Positions 1-12,458 of a DNA stretch of 64,000 bases are shown here, piece by piece. The first letter of the stretch is position 1, and each line of letters begins with the position of its first letter. The stretch spans positions 1 through 64,000 of the forward strand of contig NZ_BBWH01000029.1 of assembly GCF_001463705.1 (NCBI RefSeq), written 5' to 3'. Origin of the DNA: Aureimonas sp. AU12. GTDB taxonomy: Bacteria; Pseudomonadota; Alphaproteobacteria; Rhizobiales; Rhizobiaceae. The position numbers and the translations under genes are program-made. The notes below the pieces were generated by a model that ran no database searches, had not been told where the DNA came from, and saw only the letters and a list, made by a program, of their open reading frames with translations.

Positions 1-288
1 AAACGCTTATTTCTGCAATTGAGGTCGTTAAGCCGTTGGTCTGCATAGCGGAAGGATCAGGGAACCGGTTCATCAGCCGATCGAAAGCCTGAGACGGGCC
101 CGTCCCGGTGACCCCGCCCAGACCCCTCCGGTTGACAGAGGACCGAGCCTTCCGCTCTATCGACGTTTCGAACCCAGCCGTCTCCCTTCGGCAACAGCTG
201 GATGCGAAGTCCGGTTCCGAACCGGGCGTCGTCGCGATTTCGCCCCGGTTGGGGCGGACATCCCCGCGAGACAACGCACAGGACAGGA

Positions 289-2229
289 ATGAACCACGAG
301 CGCTATCGCAAGCCGGACTTCGGAAACCAGCCTCCGCTCGTCGCCGACCGCCGTCGCAAGCCCGATCGCCGTCAGGTGTCCGCCCGCTGGCTCGCGGGAA
401 CCCTCCTCACCGGCCTGACCTCGACGGCGATGATGGGCATCGCGCTTTCGGCCGCCCATGACGGGCGGCGCACCCTCGTTTCTCCGGCCGTGGTGGGCGT
501 TGCCACCGCCACCGTCAACGACCTCACCGAAAAGGGCGAGCGCGTCTTCGCGACCCTCATTCCCATCGATCGCAACCGCTCGACGATCGAGGTGCCGACG
601 ATGGTTCGCGAGGGCGGCCGCGAAGTGGTGCGGGCCGTGCCCTTCGCCTATGCCTCGATGCTGCTCGGCGCGCGCCATCCCACCACCACGAGCTATCCCG
701 CCTTCGACGCGATGACCGTCTTCGGCGAGGGCGGCGGGGACGAGGACGACGCGGGACGCGACAAGGCGAGCACGGAGACCGGCCAGTTCTACGGCGCCAA
801 GCTCGAGGGCGACGTGAAGCTGGCGGTGGAGGCCTTCGACGTCACCTCGCGCTCGCTCGACGACTTCTCCGACATCGGCACGAAAGAGGCCGAGCAGCTC
901 GTGCGCATGGCGGCGCCCCGCCGCGACGCGGCGCCGGTGCAGGTCGCCGCGATCCAGTCCTTCGACGCCTCGCGCTTCGGCGGCATGAGCGATGCGCAGG
1001 AATACGTGCCGGGTTCGGCCTTCCGCGTCATTCAGGAAAACGTCTCGGTCTCGGCCTCCGAGACGGCGGGAACGCGGTCCACCCGCTACTTCGAGGAGAT
1101 CGTCCCCTTCCGCGAGGACAAGGCGATCCGCGAAGCGCTGGAGGAGAGCGCCCATCCCGATGCCGGCCCCGCCGCCGAGAGGCTGGCGAAGAGCCTGCGG
1201 CGCGACGAGATGGGCGCCGGCGAGGTGCTGCGCCTCGGCCTCGAGCCCGATGGCGACGGCTCGCGCATCGTGCGCCTGTCGGCCTATCGCGGCGAGCGGC
1301 ATCTGGCGACCGTGGCGCTCGGCGACGACGGACGGTTCGCGGAAGGCCCCGAGCCGGCGCTCAGCCGCTCGGTCGCCGAGGCCTTCGACGAGAACGCCAC
1401 CGAGGCGCCGCTGCGCCAGAGCATGCCCACCGTCTACGACGGCGTCTATCAAGCGGCGCTCGCCTACGGGCTCGACGACCGGCTCTGCCGCAGGCTGATC
1501 AAGATCCTGGCGCCCGACGTCGACTACCAGGCGCGCCTCGATTCCGACGACCGGCTGACGCTGCTCTATTCGCTCGAGGACGGAAAGGACAATGCGAGCC
1601 AGGAATCGCAGATCGTCTTCGTCGAGGCCAAGTTCGGGACCGACACCAAGCGCTACTACCGCTTCTTCACCGACGACGACGACCAGAGCGACTATTACGA
1701 CGAGAGCGGGCGCAGCGCCCGACAGTTCCTCCTGCGCAATCCCGTGCCGAACGGGCGGTTCACCTCGCCCTTCGGCTCGCGCCGGCATCCGATCCTCGGC
1801 TATTCGCGGATGCACTGGGGCGTCGACTGGGCCGCACCGCGCGGCACGCCGATCCTCGCCTCCGGCTCGGGCGTCGTCGAGCGCGCCGGCTGGTCCACCG
1901 GCAACGGCCAGCAGACCGTGATCAAGCATCCCAACGGCTACGAGACTTCCTATTCGCACCAGAGCGCGATCGCCAAGGGTGTGAGACCCGGCGCGCAGAT
2001 CCGGCAGGGCCAGATCATCGGCTATGTCGGCTCGACCGGCCTCTCGACCGGCAACCACCTGCATTACGAAGTCGCGGTCAACGGCACTCGTGTCGACCCG
2101 TTGCGCATCCGCCTGCCCTCCGGCCGCCAGCTGCAGGGCCAGCAACTGGAAGCCTTCGAGCGCGAGCGCCAGCGCATCGACAATCTTCTGAAGGAGAGCG
2201 TCGAGGACATGCGGGTGGCCGGGCGCTGA
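289..2229 (+). CDS. M23-family (LytM-like) metallopeptidase
   Basis: A 646-residue envelope protein predicted to cleave peptide cross-links in peptidoglycan. The N-terminal 50 residues are basic and then hydrophobic, with an anchor around residues 35-55. A long middle region has no motif I recognise. The C-terminal 150 residues are a LytM/M23 domain with the zinc ligands in GSRRHP and HWGVDW (His about 509, Asp about 513) and the catalytic HLHYE (about 590-594), so the active site looks complete. I chose the ATG at 289 because GGACAGGA lies just upstream; the frame stays open to 202. The first 288 bases show no other gene. Whether it is hydrolytic or a divisome activator cannot be told from sequence. 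Confidence 0.9.
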   Translation: MNHERYRKPDFGNQPPLVADRRRKPDRRQVSARWLAGTLLTGLTSTAMMGIALSAAHDGRRTLVSPAVVGVATATVNDLTEKGERVFATLIPIDRNRSTIEVPTMVREGGREVVRAVPFAYASMLLGARHPTTTSYPAFDAMTVFGEGGGDEDDAGRDKASTETGQFYGAKLEGDVKLAVEAFDVTSRSLDDFSDIGTKEAEQLVRMAAPRRDAAPVQVAAIQSFDASRFGGMSDAQEYVPGSAFRVIQENVSVSASETAGTRSTRYFEEIVPFREDKAIREALEESAHPDAGPAAERLAKSLRRDEMGAGEVLRLGLEPDGDGSRIVRLSAYRGERHLATVALGDDGRFAEGPEPALSRSVAEAFDENATEAPLRQSMPTVYDGVYQAALAYGLDDRLCRRLIKILAPDVDYQARLDSDDRLTLLYSLEDGKDNASQESQIVFVEAKFGTDTKRYYRFFTDDDDQSDYYDESGRSARQFLLRNPVPNGRFTSPFGSRRHPILGYSRMHWGVDWAAPRGTPILASGSGVVERAGWSTGNGQQTVIKHPNGYETSYSHQSAIAKGVRPGAQIRQGQIIGYVGSTGLSTGNHLHYEVAVNGTRVDPLRIRLPSGRQLQGQQLEAFERERQRIDNLLKESVEDMRVAGR

Positions 2230-2379
2230 GGGCTCGAAGTTTGGCGATGTTTCACGTGCAACGCGGGTCAAACCGGCGTTGCGGCGAGGTCAAACCGTTC
2301 AGCTCTGCCAACGTGCCGGTTCCGCAGCCGCCGGCAAGGCGACTGCGGGATTTTTCGTTTGTCGAACGGCCGTTGCCGA

Positions 2380-3417
2380 TCAGTCCTTCGGCTTGATCGA
2401 CGACTGCGAGCGCCAGAGGTCGATGCCGCCTTCGCTTGCGAAGCCATCGATCTCGGCCAGCTCTTCGCTCGTGAAGCCCGGCGTCTTCAGCGCGTCGAGC
2501 GATGAATCCAGTTGCTCCACCGTGCGCGCGCCGATCAGCGCCGAGGTGACGCGGTCATTGCGCAGCACCCAAGCGATCGCCATCTGCGCCAGCGATTGGC
2601 CGCGCCGCTTCGCGATGGCGTCGAGCGCGCGGATGCGGCCGAGATTGTCCTCGCTGACGAGATCGGCCGAGAAGGACTTGCCCTTCGAGGCGCGCGAGCC
2701 CTCCGGCACACCGCCGAGATACTTGTTCGACAGGAGCCCCTGCGCCAGCGGCGAGAAGGCGATGCAGCCGACGCCGAGTTCGCTCAACGTGTCGAGAAGG
2801 CCGTCCTCGGTCCAGCGGTTCAGCATCGAGTAGGACGGCTGGTGGATCAGCATCGGCGTGCCGAGATCCTTCAAGATCGCGTGCGCCTGACGCGTCAGCT
2901 CCGGCGAATAGGAGGAGACGCCGACATAGAGCGCCTTGCCCGAGCGCACGATCTGGTCGAGGGCGCCCATCGTCTCCTCGATCGGGGTGCGGGGGTCGGG
3001 ACGGTGGTGGTAGAAGATGTCGACATAGTCGAGCCCCATCCGCTTGAGGCTCTGGTCGAGGCTGGCGACGAGATACTTGCGCGAGCCGAAATTGCCGTAG
3101 GGGCCCGACCACATGTCCCAGCCCGCCTTCGACGAGATCAACAGCTCGTCGCGGTAGGGCCGGAAGTCGAGATCCATCCAGCGGCCGAAGTTCTCCTCCG
3201 CCGAGCCGGCGGGCGGGCCGTAATTGTTGGCGAGATCGAAATGGGTGACGCCGCGATCGAAGGCGCGCCGCAGGATCGCGCGGCCGGTCTCGAAGACGTC
3301 GGTGCCTCCGAAATTCTGCCAGAGGCCGAGCGAGATCGCGGGCAGATCGAGGCCCGAACGTCCGCAGCGGCGGTAGGGCATCTCGCCGTAGCGGGTGTCG
3401 GCGGCGGTATAGGGCAT
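2380..3417 (-). CDS. mgrA: Aldo/keto reductase, L-glyceraldehyde 3-phosphate reductase (YghZ/MgrA) type
   Basis: A 345-residue cytosolic NADPH-dependent reductase with a TIM-barrel fold. The catalytic tetrad of the family is visible: Asp in THFDLAN, Tyr in NNYGPP, Lys in ISSKAG and His in FYHHRPD. The length and the YHHRPDP and SYSMLNRW blocks match the YghZ/MgrA group, which reduces L-glyceraldehyde 3-phosphate and methylglyoxal. GGAGGA sits six bases before the ATG. It lies about 120 bp downstream of the extensin-family gene on the same strand. The subfamily call is by motif recall only. Confidence 0.88.
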   Translation of the reverse strand: MPYTAADTRYGEMPYRRCGRSGLDLPAISLGLWQNFGGTDVFETGRAILRRAFDRGVTHFDLANNYGPPAGSAEENFGRWMDLDFRPYRDELLISSKAGWDMWSGPYGNFGSRKYLVASLDQSLKRMGLDYVDIFYHHRPDPRTPIEETMGALDQIVRSGKALYVGVSSYSPELTRQAHAILKDLGTPMLIHQPSYSMLNRWTEDGLLDTLSELGVGCIAFSPLAQGLLSNKYLGGVPEGSRASKGKSFSADLVSEDNLGRIRALDAIAKRRGQSLAQMAIAWVLRNDRVTSALIGARTVEQLDSSLDALKTPGFTSEELAEIDGFASEGGIDLWRSQSSIKPKD

Positions 3418-3535
3418 AAGGGTCCTCCACGAATCGTTCGTCGCAGTGACGAATCGCGGCCGAACTTAAACCGACGCCCACGCGATGGAAGACTTGGGAT
3501 GCCGTCCGTCGCGCGAGCACCGTCCCGTTCCGCCC

Positions 3536-4615
3536 TCAGCGGCAGTAGAGCGAGCCGTTGGAGCGGGCGGCGATGTCGAGATGCAGATGGGTGCCGTGGT
3601 CGGAATCGGTGCCGGGTCCGAGCACCGTCTTGAACGGGCCGCAGGCGCCGCGCCGGATCGCCGCCGAGAAGCGGTCGTCCGCCGAGCCCGGCGCATGCGC
3701 TTCGACGGTGAGGCTGCGACCGTCCGAGAGGGTGAGCGCGGCGATGTCGATGGCGCTGCCGCGCGAGTGCTCGGAGATCTTGGATTCGCTGGCGCGGGCG
3801 CGGCAGACATAGGTCGAGGCCTGCGCGATCGCCTTGACGGTGGCGCCGCCGAGTTCCGCTTTCGCCGCCGGCTCGACGCTGTCGCTCATCCAGATGTCGA
3901 GCGCGAGCGCTGTGCGGCAGAGAAACTTCGTGCCCGGCGAAATCGTGACGCCGGAGGAGAGCTTCGTCAGCTCGACCGGGCGCAGCACTCCGCAATCGCC
4001 CTCGGCGATCGTCTCGCCCACGGTGAAGGCGGCGCCGCGCTTTTCGAGGTCGGCCTCGCAGAGCATGGCATCCTCGACGGCCGCCGCGGCGTCCACCGTC
4101 TCGGCGGGGGTGACCTCCATCGGCGGCGTCTCGGGCGCGGTGGGCTCGGCCGTGGTGCGCGCCTTCTCAGGCGACACGTAGGCCGGCTGCGGCGACGGTT
4201 CGGCGCCGGCGGGCGCGGTGCCGGCCTCCGCGGGTTCGGATGCCCCCTCCCCTGCCGAAGGCGGCGCGGGCGCGGGCGTCGGCACGGCGTCCGGCTCGGG
4301 GGTTGGCGCCGGCACCGGCCCGGCATCGGGAGCCGGCGGCGTTTCCGCAACGGGTTCGGACGGGGGCGTCGGCCGCGCCTCCGGCACCGGCACGTCGGTG
4401 GGCGGCGCGGCGGGGTCGGTCTCAGGAGAGGTCTTGGCGTCGCCGGCGGGGACAGAAGCCCCCTCCCCTGCCGGGGGGGCGGGGGGATCATTGGGCGAGG
4501 CGGTCGGTACGGGCACGGAGCCCTGCGCCAGCGCCGGGCCCGCCATCGGCCCGGAGGCGATGGCAGCGGTGATCAGCAGGGCGGCCACGAGCCGGCGGGA
4601 GGTCTCGGTGCGCAT
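3536..4615 (-). CDS. Extensin-family secreted protein
   Basis: A 359-residue exported protein. Residues 1-31 form a signal peptide ending in ALAQG. Residues about 32-160 are an alanine/proline-rich low-complexity linker. The last 180 residues are the extensin-like C-terminal domain found across Hyphomicrobiales, with conserved Cys residues (CEADL, GDCGVL, FLCRTA, YVCRA, GACG, LYCR), an SEHSRGSAID block and HGTHLHLD. That His/Asp pattern resembles LAS-type peptidases (DD-carboxypeptidase fold), so a role in peptidoglycan trimming is an inference. It starts eight bases after the stop of the L,D-transpeptidase gene, so the two are probably co-transcribed. Confidence 0.85.
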   Translation of the reverse strand: MRTETSRRLVAALLITAAIASGPMAGPALAQGSVPVPTASPNDPPAPPAGEGASVPAGDAKTSPETDPAAPPTDVPVPEARPTPPSEPVAETPPAPDAGPVPAPTPEPDAVPTPAPAPPSAGEGASEPAEAGTAPAGAEPSPQPAYVSPEKARTTAEPTAPETPPMEVTPAETVDAAAAVEDAMLCEADLEKRGAAFTVGETIAEGDCGVLRPVELTKLSSGVTISPGTKFLCRTALALDIWMSDSVEPAAKAELGGATVKAIAQASTYVCRARASESKISEHSRGSAIDIAALTLSDGRSLTVEAHAPGSADDRFSAAIRRGACGPFKTVLGPGTDSDHGTHLHLDIAARSNGSLYCR

Positions 4616-4623
4616 GCGTTCGG

Positions 4624-5991
4624 CTATTCCGTGAATTCGACGACGGTGCCGGGCTTCACCAGCTTCGCCAGTTCCTTGGCGTCCCAGTTGGTCAGGCGCA
4701 CGCAGCCATGGCTGTTCGACTTGCCGATCATCGAGGGCTCGGGCGTGCCGTGGATGCCGTAGGTCGGCTTCGACAGCGCGATCCAGATCGTGCCGACCGG
4801 GCCGTTGGGGCCGGGCGGGATCGTCAGGATCTTGTCGTTGTCGCCCTGCTTGAAGTTGATCTTCGGGTTGTAGGTGTAGTTCGGGTCGAAGGCGATGCGG
4901 GCGACCTCCACCGTACCCGAGGGCGAAGGCGTCGAGGTCGATCCGATCGAGGAGGGATAGGCCACCACGAGCCGGCCGCTCGCATCGTAGGCGCGCACCT
5001 GCTCGCGGCCCTTGTCGGCGACGATGCGAACGACTTCGCCGGTGGCGTTCTCGCCCACCGCCATGACCTTGATGCGCGTGCCCGGCCGGTCGAAATCGGC
5101 GCCGGGGTTGATCTCCTTGAGGTAGCCCTCGTCCATGTGGAAGCGCTCGGCCAGCATCTCGGTGACGCGGGTGTAGGACATGGCCGGCAGCGCCGCCTTG
5201 TGGGCGTAGTCCTCGGGGATCGAGGCGACGTAGGGGCCGCCGAGATCCTCGTTGGTAATCTCGTAGGTCGCGATCGCGGGGCCGCCGGTGATGTCGAGCT
5301 CCTCGACCAGCGACTGCGCGTTCGTGGCGTCGATCGTGCGCCCGGTCATCTCGGTATAGGCCGCGACGGCCTTGTCGACATTGGAGCCCATGCGCCCGTC
5401 GATGACGCCCGGCGAGATGCCGGCGCGGTCGAGCAGCACCTGCAGCGCAGCCGTCTCGGTCTTGGCGTTCTTTCCCGTTGGGCCGGCAACGCGCGGCGCG
5501 GGGTGGCTTTCGGGCAGCGTCGAGCCGATCGGCGCGCTGCCGATCGAGGGCGTGTAGCCGCCGAGCCCCTCGTCCGGCGGGATCGAGCCGGTGGTCGCGG
5601 CGTCAGGCAGGCCGGCGCTCTGCGTCGAACCCGGCGGGGGGAGCGGCGCCGATTCGACGGGGCCGTCGTAGAAGCCGCCGCCGCCCGCGCCCATGTCGGG
5701 AAAGCCGAGCTCGACGCCCGGAGGGGTCTCGGAAACGCGGCCCTCGAACTGCAGATCGCCGCGCGGGGGTCCGCGCTCGCCGCGCGCGGCGCGGCGCGGA
5801 CGCTCCACCGCGATGACGCGGCCGTAGGAGTCCACCGTGACGATGTTGCCGTTGTCGTCGACAAAGCTTTCCGTGCCCGGCCCGTAATCCTCGAAATAGG
5901 GATCGACGCCCTGCGCATGCGCCGCAGGCGTCACGCCGGACAGGCCGGCGAGCGCCAGAAGGCCGATCGTCCACATCGTCTTCGTCGCCAT
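4624..5991 (-). CDS. L,D-transpeptidase (YkuD domain)
   Basis: A 455-residue periplasmic enzyme predicted to make 3-3 peptidoglycan cross-links or attach proteins to peptidoglycan. The start at 5991 gives a clean signal peptide (MATKTMWTIG to AAHAQG); an upstream ATG at 6072 would bury it. A glycine/proline-rich region is followed by a peptidoglycan-binding-like segment (about residues 180-235). The C-terminal YkuD catalytic domain has YGIHGT and the active-site SHGCVRLTNWD. It is the first gene of a likely two-gene unit with the extensin-family gene. Confidence 0.92.
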   Translation of the reverse strand: MATKTMWTIGLLALAGLSGVTPAAHAQGVDPYFEDYGPGTESFVDDNGNIVTVDSYGRVIAVERPRRAARGERGPPRGDLQFEGRVSETPPGVELGFPDMGAGGGGFYDGPVESAPLPPPGSTQSAGLPDAATTGSIPPDEGLGGYTPSIGSAPIGSTLPESHPAPRVAGPTGKNAKTETAALQVLLDRAGISPGVIDGRMGSNVDKAVAAYTEMTGRTIDATNAQSLVEELDITGGPAIATYEITNEDLGGPYVASIPEDYAHKAALPAMSYTRVTEMLAERFHMDEGYLKEINPGADFDRPGTRIKVMAVGENATGEVVRIVADKGREQVRAYDASGRLVVAYPSSIGSTSTPSPSGTVEVARIAFDPNYTYNPKINFKQGDNDKILTIPPGPNGPVGTIWIALSKPTYGIHGTPEPSMIGKSNSHGCVRLTNWDAKELAKLVKPGTVVEFTE

Positions 5992-6172
5992 CTCGTCCGA
6001 ACTCCCGCTTCCTGCCCGTCTCACTGCCTGCCAACGCACCATGCGAATACGCCGACCTTCGGTCCGGCCCACATGCTGCGCAAAAGATGGTTAAGCCATC
6101 GCAAACGAAACGGGCGCGAAGATGGCTCCGTCGACGGCACACTTGCCCGCAGCAGCGCCGCCGACGACGACG

Positions 6173-7009
6173 TTAAATCATCGAGAGCGGCATCTTGCGC
6201 GGTGGCGGCGGGAAGGCGGCATCGAGCGCCGCCCAGTCCTCGGGTGTCAGCGCGAGGTCGGCGGCAGCCGCATTGTCGCGGACATGGGCGGGCGAGCCGG
6301 CCTTGGGAATGGCGATGAGGCCGGGCTGGCGCAGCGCGAAGGCGAGTGCCACCTGCGCCGGACTGGCGCCATGGCGCGACGCGATCTCGCGCAGCGCGGG
6401 CCGGCGCAGGAGATCGCCGCCCTGTCCGATCGGCGAATAGGCCATGGCGGCGACGCCCGCCCGCTCCATCCAGGGCAGGAGGTCGAATTCGATGCCGCGC
6501 TCGCCCGGATGATAGAGGATCTGGTTGACCGCGCAGCGCGCCCCACCGGGAACGGCGAAGAGCTCCTCCATGTCCTCGAAGTCGAAATTGGAGACGCCCC
6601 AACGGGCGATCTTCCCGGCGGTGACGAGATCCTCCAGCGCGCCCACCGTTTCAGCGAGCGGGTGGCGCCCGCGCCAGTGGAGGAGATAGAGGTCGAGCCG
6701 CTCCAGCCCGAGCCGCTTCAGGCTGGCCTCGCAGGCCGCCGCGGTGCCGCGCGCCGAGGCGTTGGAGGGCGCCACCTTCGAGACCACGAAGACCTCGTCG
6801 CGCCGCCCGGCGATCGCCTCGCCCACCAGTTCTTCCGAGGCGCCGTCGCCGTAGATCTCGGCCGTGTCGAGAAGCACCATGCCGGCATCGATCCCGAGCT
6901 GCAGCGCCGCGATCTCGTCGGCGCGCCGGGCCGGCGCATCGCCCATCATCCAGGTGCCCTGTCCGAGAACCGGGATCACGGCGCCGTCGCGTAATTGGAT
7001 CGTCTTCAT
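6173..7009 (-). CDS. Aldo/keto reductase (AKR5-like)
   Basis: A 278-residue NADPH-dependent reductase unlike the one at 2380: it is shorter and begins with the glycine-rich [10 protein letters not shown]. The tetrad is present: Asp and Tyr in [11 protein letters not shown], Lys in VVSKVAP and His in YLLHWRG. The C-terminal [14 protein letters not shown] block is the usual cofactor-binding segment. The ATG at 7009 has AAGGAG ten bases upstream; the frame extends to 7156 without better support. Its substrate is unknown; 2,5-diketo-gluconate and methylglyoxal reductases are relatives. Confidence 0.87.
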   Translation of the reverse strand: MKTIQLRDGAVIPVLGQGTWMMGDAPARRADEIAALQLGIDAGMVLLDTAEIYGDGASEELVGEAIAGRRDEVFVVSKVAPSNASARGTAAACEASLKRLGLERLDLYLLHWRGRHPLAETVGALEDLVTAGKIARWGVSNFDFEDMEELFAVPGGARCAVNQILYHPGERGIEFDLLPWMERAGVAAMAYSPIGQGGDLLRRPALREIASRHGASPAQVALAFALRQPGLIAIPKAGSPAHVRDNAAAADLALTPEDWAALDAAFPPPPRKMPLSMI

Positions 7010-7149
7010 GCCCTGACACTCCTTCTCGCTCGGGCGAAGGTAAGGCGAACGGCGTCGGCGGGAAGCAGGGTCAGGCCAAGGCGGGAGGGAACGGGCGGCG
7101 CCCCCGCCCGTTTCACAGGTTAGAACAACCTTGAGACGGAGCGGACCCC

Positions 7150-7536
7150 ATGTCATCGACCCTTGGAACCGGCGCCGTGTCGGATGTCGAGATCGGCGCC
7201 GACGCGATCGAGGCCAGCCGCGTCAACGGAACTCGCGTCTACAACACCGACGGCGACAATCTCGGCCACATCTACGACATCGTCATCGGCAAGCGCGACG
7301 GCCGCGTGAAATACGCGATCATGTCCTTCGGCGGCTTCCTCGGCATCGGCGAGGATTACCATCCCCTGCCCTGGGAGGTGCTGAAATACGACGAGCGCCA
7401 AGGCGGCTACGTCGTCGGCATCACCATCGACCAGCTGAAGGAGGCCCCGCGCTACGGCGCGAACGCCAGTCCGAACTGGGTGGATCCCGACTACGGTCGG
7501 CGCATCAACGACTATTACGGCGTCGCCTACTACTGA
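7150..7536 (+). CDS. PRC-barrel domain protein
   Basis: A 128-residue soluble protein with a PRC-barrel fold, recognised from [19 protein letters not shown] and [18 protein letters not shown]. Such small barrels occur in photosynthetic reaction-centre H subunits and RimM, but free-standing versions are common in alphaproteobacteria, often stress-linked, and have no defined reaction. It is transcribed alone and divergently from the reductase at 7009. A strong hairpin terminator follows. Confidence 0.85.
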   Translation: MSSTLGTGAVSDVEIGADAIEASRVNGTRVYNTDGDNLGHIYDIVIGKRDGRVKYAIMSFGGFLGIGEDYHPLPWEVLKYDERQGGYVVGITIDQLKEAPRYGANASPNWVDPDYGRRINDYYGVAYY

Positions 7537-7554
7537 CACCGTTGACGGAAATCG

Positions 7555-7586
7555 AAAGGGGGCGGCTCGCGAGAACCGCCCCCTTT
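7555..7586. terminator. Bidirectional-type hairpin terminator
   Basis: A perfect 11-bp stem (AAAGGGGGCGG at 7555-7565 pairing with 7576-7586) with a ten-base loop. It lies between the 3' end of the PRC-barrel gene and the 3' end of clpB, which converge here. The A-run on one side and T-run on the other would let it work in both directions. Confidence 0.8.
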
Positions 7587-7616
7587 CTGCATGTCGAAGC
7601 CGCGGAGCCCTTGAGG

Positions 7617-10232
<2,616 letters not shown>

Positions 10233-10321
10233 GTCGTGTCTCCTGATCGGCAGATCACCCGGTGGCCGGCATGATCGCCCAAGTGGGGAGTCGGTCGCCG
10301 TTCCGGCCGACCGCTGAGCGG

Positions 10322-10351
10322 AATATGGGAAGCGCGCGCGGGGCGTGAAAG
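10322..10351 (-). promoter_or_regulatory. Possible RpoH (heat-shock) promoter of clpB
   Basis: On the minus strand CTTTCA (10346-10351) is followed after about 16 bases by CCCATATT (10322-10329). This resembles the CTTGAA / CCCATnT pattern of alphaproteobacterial heat-shock promoters and would give a leader of roughly 80 bases. The -35 match is imperfect. The rest of the 10233-10575 gap shows no gene. Confidence 0.35.
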
Positions 10352-10575
10352 AGCGGCCCGGCGGCCGCCGCGCAAATTCCCGCCGATCGCAAGGCCTTCG
10401 ATCGCCAAGCCCACGATCCCGGGCCCCACGATCCCAAGCAAACATCCCGCGATGCTATCGGCGTCGGCCTCCATCCCTGTCGAGCGTGTTTCAGTTCTTC
10501 GGTTTAGCAAGCCCTTAAAAGATGTGCGCTAGAAGAGGGACGTCGAGGCCCGTTCGGCCGACGTGGGGGAACCAC

Positions 10576-12342
10576 ATGAGACTGACCATTTTCCGGAAGC
10601 TGCTGGCCCTCATCGTCCTGACGTCGTGCATCGTCACGGCCGGCTTCGTCTACGAGCTGAAGAAGTCCGAGGGGAACATGCTGGCGGAGCGGCGGCTGCT
10701 CATCCAGTCCCAGGTCGACAGCGCACTGACGATGCTCGCGTATTTCGGCCAGCAGGCCGATATCGGACTTCTGACGCTCGACGATGCACAGGAACGCGCC
10801 CGCACCACGCTGCGCGGCCTTCGCTACGGCCCGGCCGCCGACTATCTCTTCGCCCTCGACGAGACCGGCACCTTCGCCGTTCATCCACGCAAGGAGCTGG
10901 AGGGAACGAACGGGCTGGAGCGGACCGACGCCAACGGCGTCGCCTACGTGAAGGAGATGCTGGCCGTCTCCAGCACCGGCGGCTTCGTCTCCTACGTCTT
11001 CCCGCGCCTCGGCAGCGACGTGCAGTCGCCCAAGCTCAGCTACGCCAAGGTCTTCGCGCCGTGGAAGTGGACGGTCGGCACCGGCGTCTATGTCGACGAC
11101 CTCGAGGCACAGATGTGGCGCGAGGCTACGACGGTGGCGGTGATTCTCGGCGCGATCCTCCTCGTGCTCGGCGGCGGTGGCTACTGGCTCGGCCGGCACA
11201 TCAGCCGCGGCCTGCGGCAGACCGTGGCGCTGGCCGAGGCGATCGGCAGCGGCGACCTCACCCACCGGCTGGAATCGACCTCGCGTGACGAGATCGGCGA
11301 CCTGCATCGCGCCATGACGGCGATGGCGGCGCAGCTCTCCGACATCGTCTCCTCGGTGCGCGCCTCCGCCGGCCATGTCCTGTCCGGCTCGGCCCACTCC
11401 GCCTCGACCGCCGATCAGCTCTCGTCGGGTTCGACCGAGCAGGCCGCGGCCTCGGAGCAGGCCTCGGCCGCGATGGAGGAGATGACCGCCAACATCCGCC
11501 AGAACGCTGACAACGCATCCACCACCGAGAAGATCGCGGCGCAGGCCAGCATCAGCGCCGAGAAGACCGGCGTGGCCGTCGCCCACTCCGTCGAGGCGAT
11601 GCGCATCATTGCCCAGAAGATCCAGGTCGTGCAGGAGATCGCCCGCCAGACCGACCTTCTGGCGCTGAATGCCGCGATCGAGGCGGCCCGTGCGGGTCAG
11701 CACGGCAAGGGCTTCGCGGTGGTGGCGTCCGAAGTGCGCAAGCTTGCCGAGCGCTCGCAGCAGGCGGCGTCGGAGATCGGCACGCTGTCGTCGCAGACGC
11801 TGACGGCGTCGGAAGAGGCGGGCCGGATGCTTGGCAATCTCGTGCCGGACATCCAGCGCACGGCCGAACTCATCACCGAGATCTCGGCGGCCTGCCGCGA
11901 GCAGTCGATCGGGGTGGAGCAGATCAACCAGGCGATCCAGCAGCTGGATCAGGTGACGCAGGCCAATGCCGGTGCCGCCAACGAGATGTCCGCGACATCC
12001 GAACAGCTTTCGGCGGAAGCGGGACGCCTCGAGGATCGCGCCGGCTTCTTCCGCCTCACCGAAGCCGAGCGCGCGAGCGCGCAGGCCGCAGAAGCCCGCG
12101 AGATCGCCAAGCTCCAGGGCGCCGCGGCCATCCCGGCTCCTCCCCGCAAGGTCGAAGCCGCGAAGGCCTCGACTGCCACCACGGCGGCGGCCGGACAGGA
12201 CGTTCGGGCCCTGCAAGCGAAGGCGCAGGGCTTTGCCGCCGATCGCGCTGCCGCCAAGGCAAGCCGCAGGCCCGGATCGGCCGACGAGGGCTTCGACTTC
12301 GATCTCGGCGGCGACGGCGGCTTCGAGAAGATGAGCCACTAG
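10576..12342 (+). CDS. Methyl-accepting chemotaxis protein with a single Cache sensor domain
   Basis: A 588-residue inner-membrane chemoreceptor. It has transmembrane segment 1 at about 8-27, a periplasmic single-Cache domain (about 35-180, with [16 protein letters not shown] and [18 protein letters not shown]), transmembrane segment 2 at about 192-212, HAMP at about 213-265, and a signalling domain whose hairpin tip contains [18 protein letters not shown]. The C-terminal 100 residues are Ala/Lys-rich and end without a CheR-docking pentapeptide. No che genes are nearby, so it is an orphan receptor. The start at 10576 is preceded by GTGGGGGA. Confidence 0.94.
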   Translation: MRLTIFRKLLALIVLTSCIVTAGFVYELKKSEGNMLAERRLLIQSQVDSALTMLAYFGQQADIGLLTLDDAQERARTTLRGLRYGPAADYLFALDETGTFAVHPRKELEGTNGLERTDANGVAYVKEMLAVSSTGGFVSYVFPRLGSDVQSPKLSYAKVFAPWKWTVGTGVYVDDLEAQMWREATTVAVILGAILLVLGGGGYWLGRHISRGLRQTVALAEAIGSGDLTHRLESTSRDEIGDLHRAMTAMAAQLSDIVSSVRASAGHVLSGSAHSASTADQLSSGSTEQAAASEQASAAMEEMTANIRQNADNASTTEKIAAQASISAEKTGVAVAHSVEAMRIIAQKIQVVQEIARQTDLLALNAAIEAARAGQHGKGFAVVASEVRKLAERSQQAASEIGTLSSQTLTASEEAGRMLGNLVPDIQRTAELITEISAACREQSIGVEQINQAIQQLDQVTQANAGAANEMSATSEQLSAEAGRLEDRAGFFRLTEAERASAQAAEAREIAKLQGAAAIPAPPRKVEAAKASTATTAAAGQDVRALQAKAQGFAADRAAAKASRRPGSADEGFDFDLGGDGGFEKMSH

Positions 12343-12348
12343 GTCCCT

Positions 12349-12377
12349 GCCGGCCGCCTCGCATCGAGGCGGCCGGC
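12349..12377 (+). terminator. Hairpin terminator after the chemoreceptor gene
   Basis: A 12-bp perfect stem (GCCGGCCGCCTC at 12349-12360 with 12366-12377) and a five-base loop begin seven bases after the stop codon. The T-tract is weak (TCGTTTG). Confidence 0.7.
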
Positions 12378-12458
12378 TCGTTTGCGCCGACGATGCCCCC
12401 TGTCCCCCGTCGTTCCCGCCCACGCGGCCGAACGTCTCCTTCCGATGAAAGTGCCGCC

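Noticed and set aside
157-2271. A 704-codon minus-strand frame opposite the M23 peptidase gene
   Set aside because: Shadow composition and no domain; the plus strand carries an intact LytM active site.
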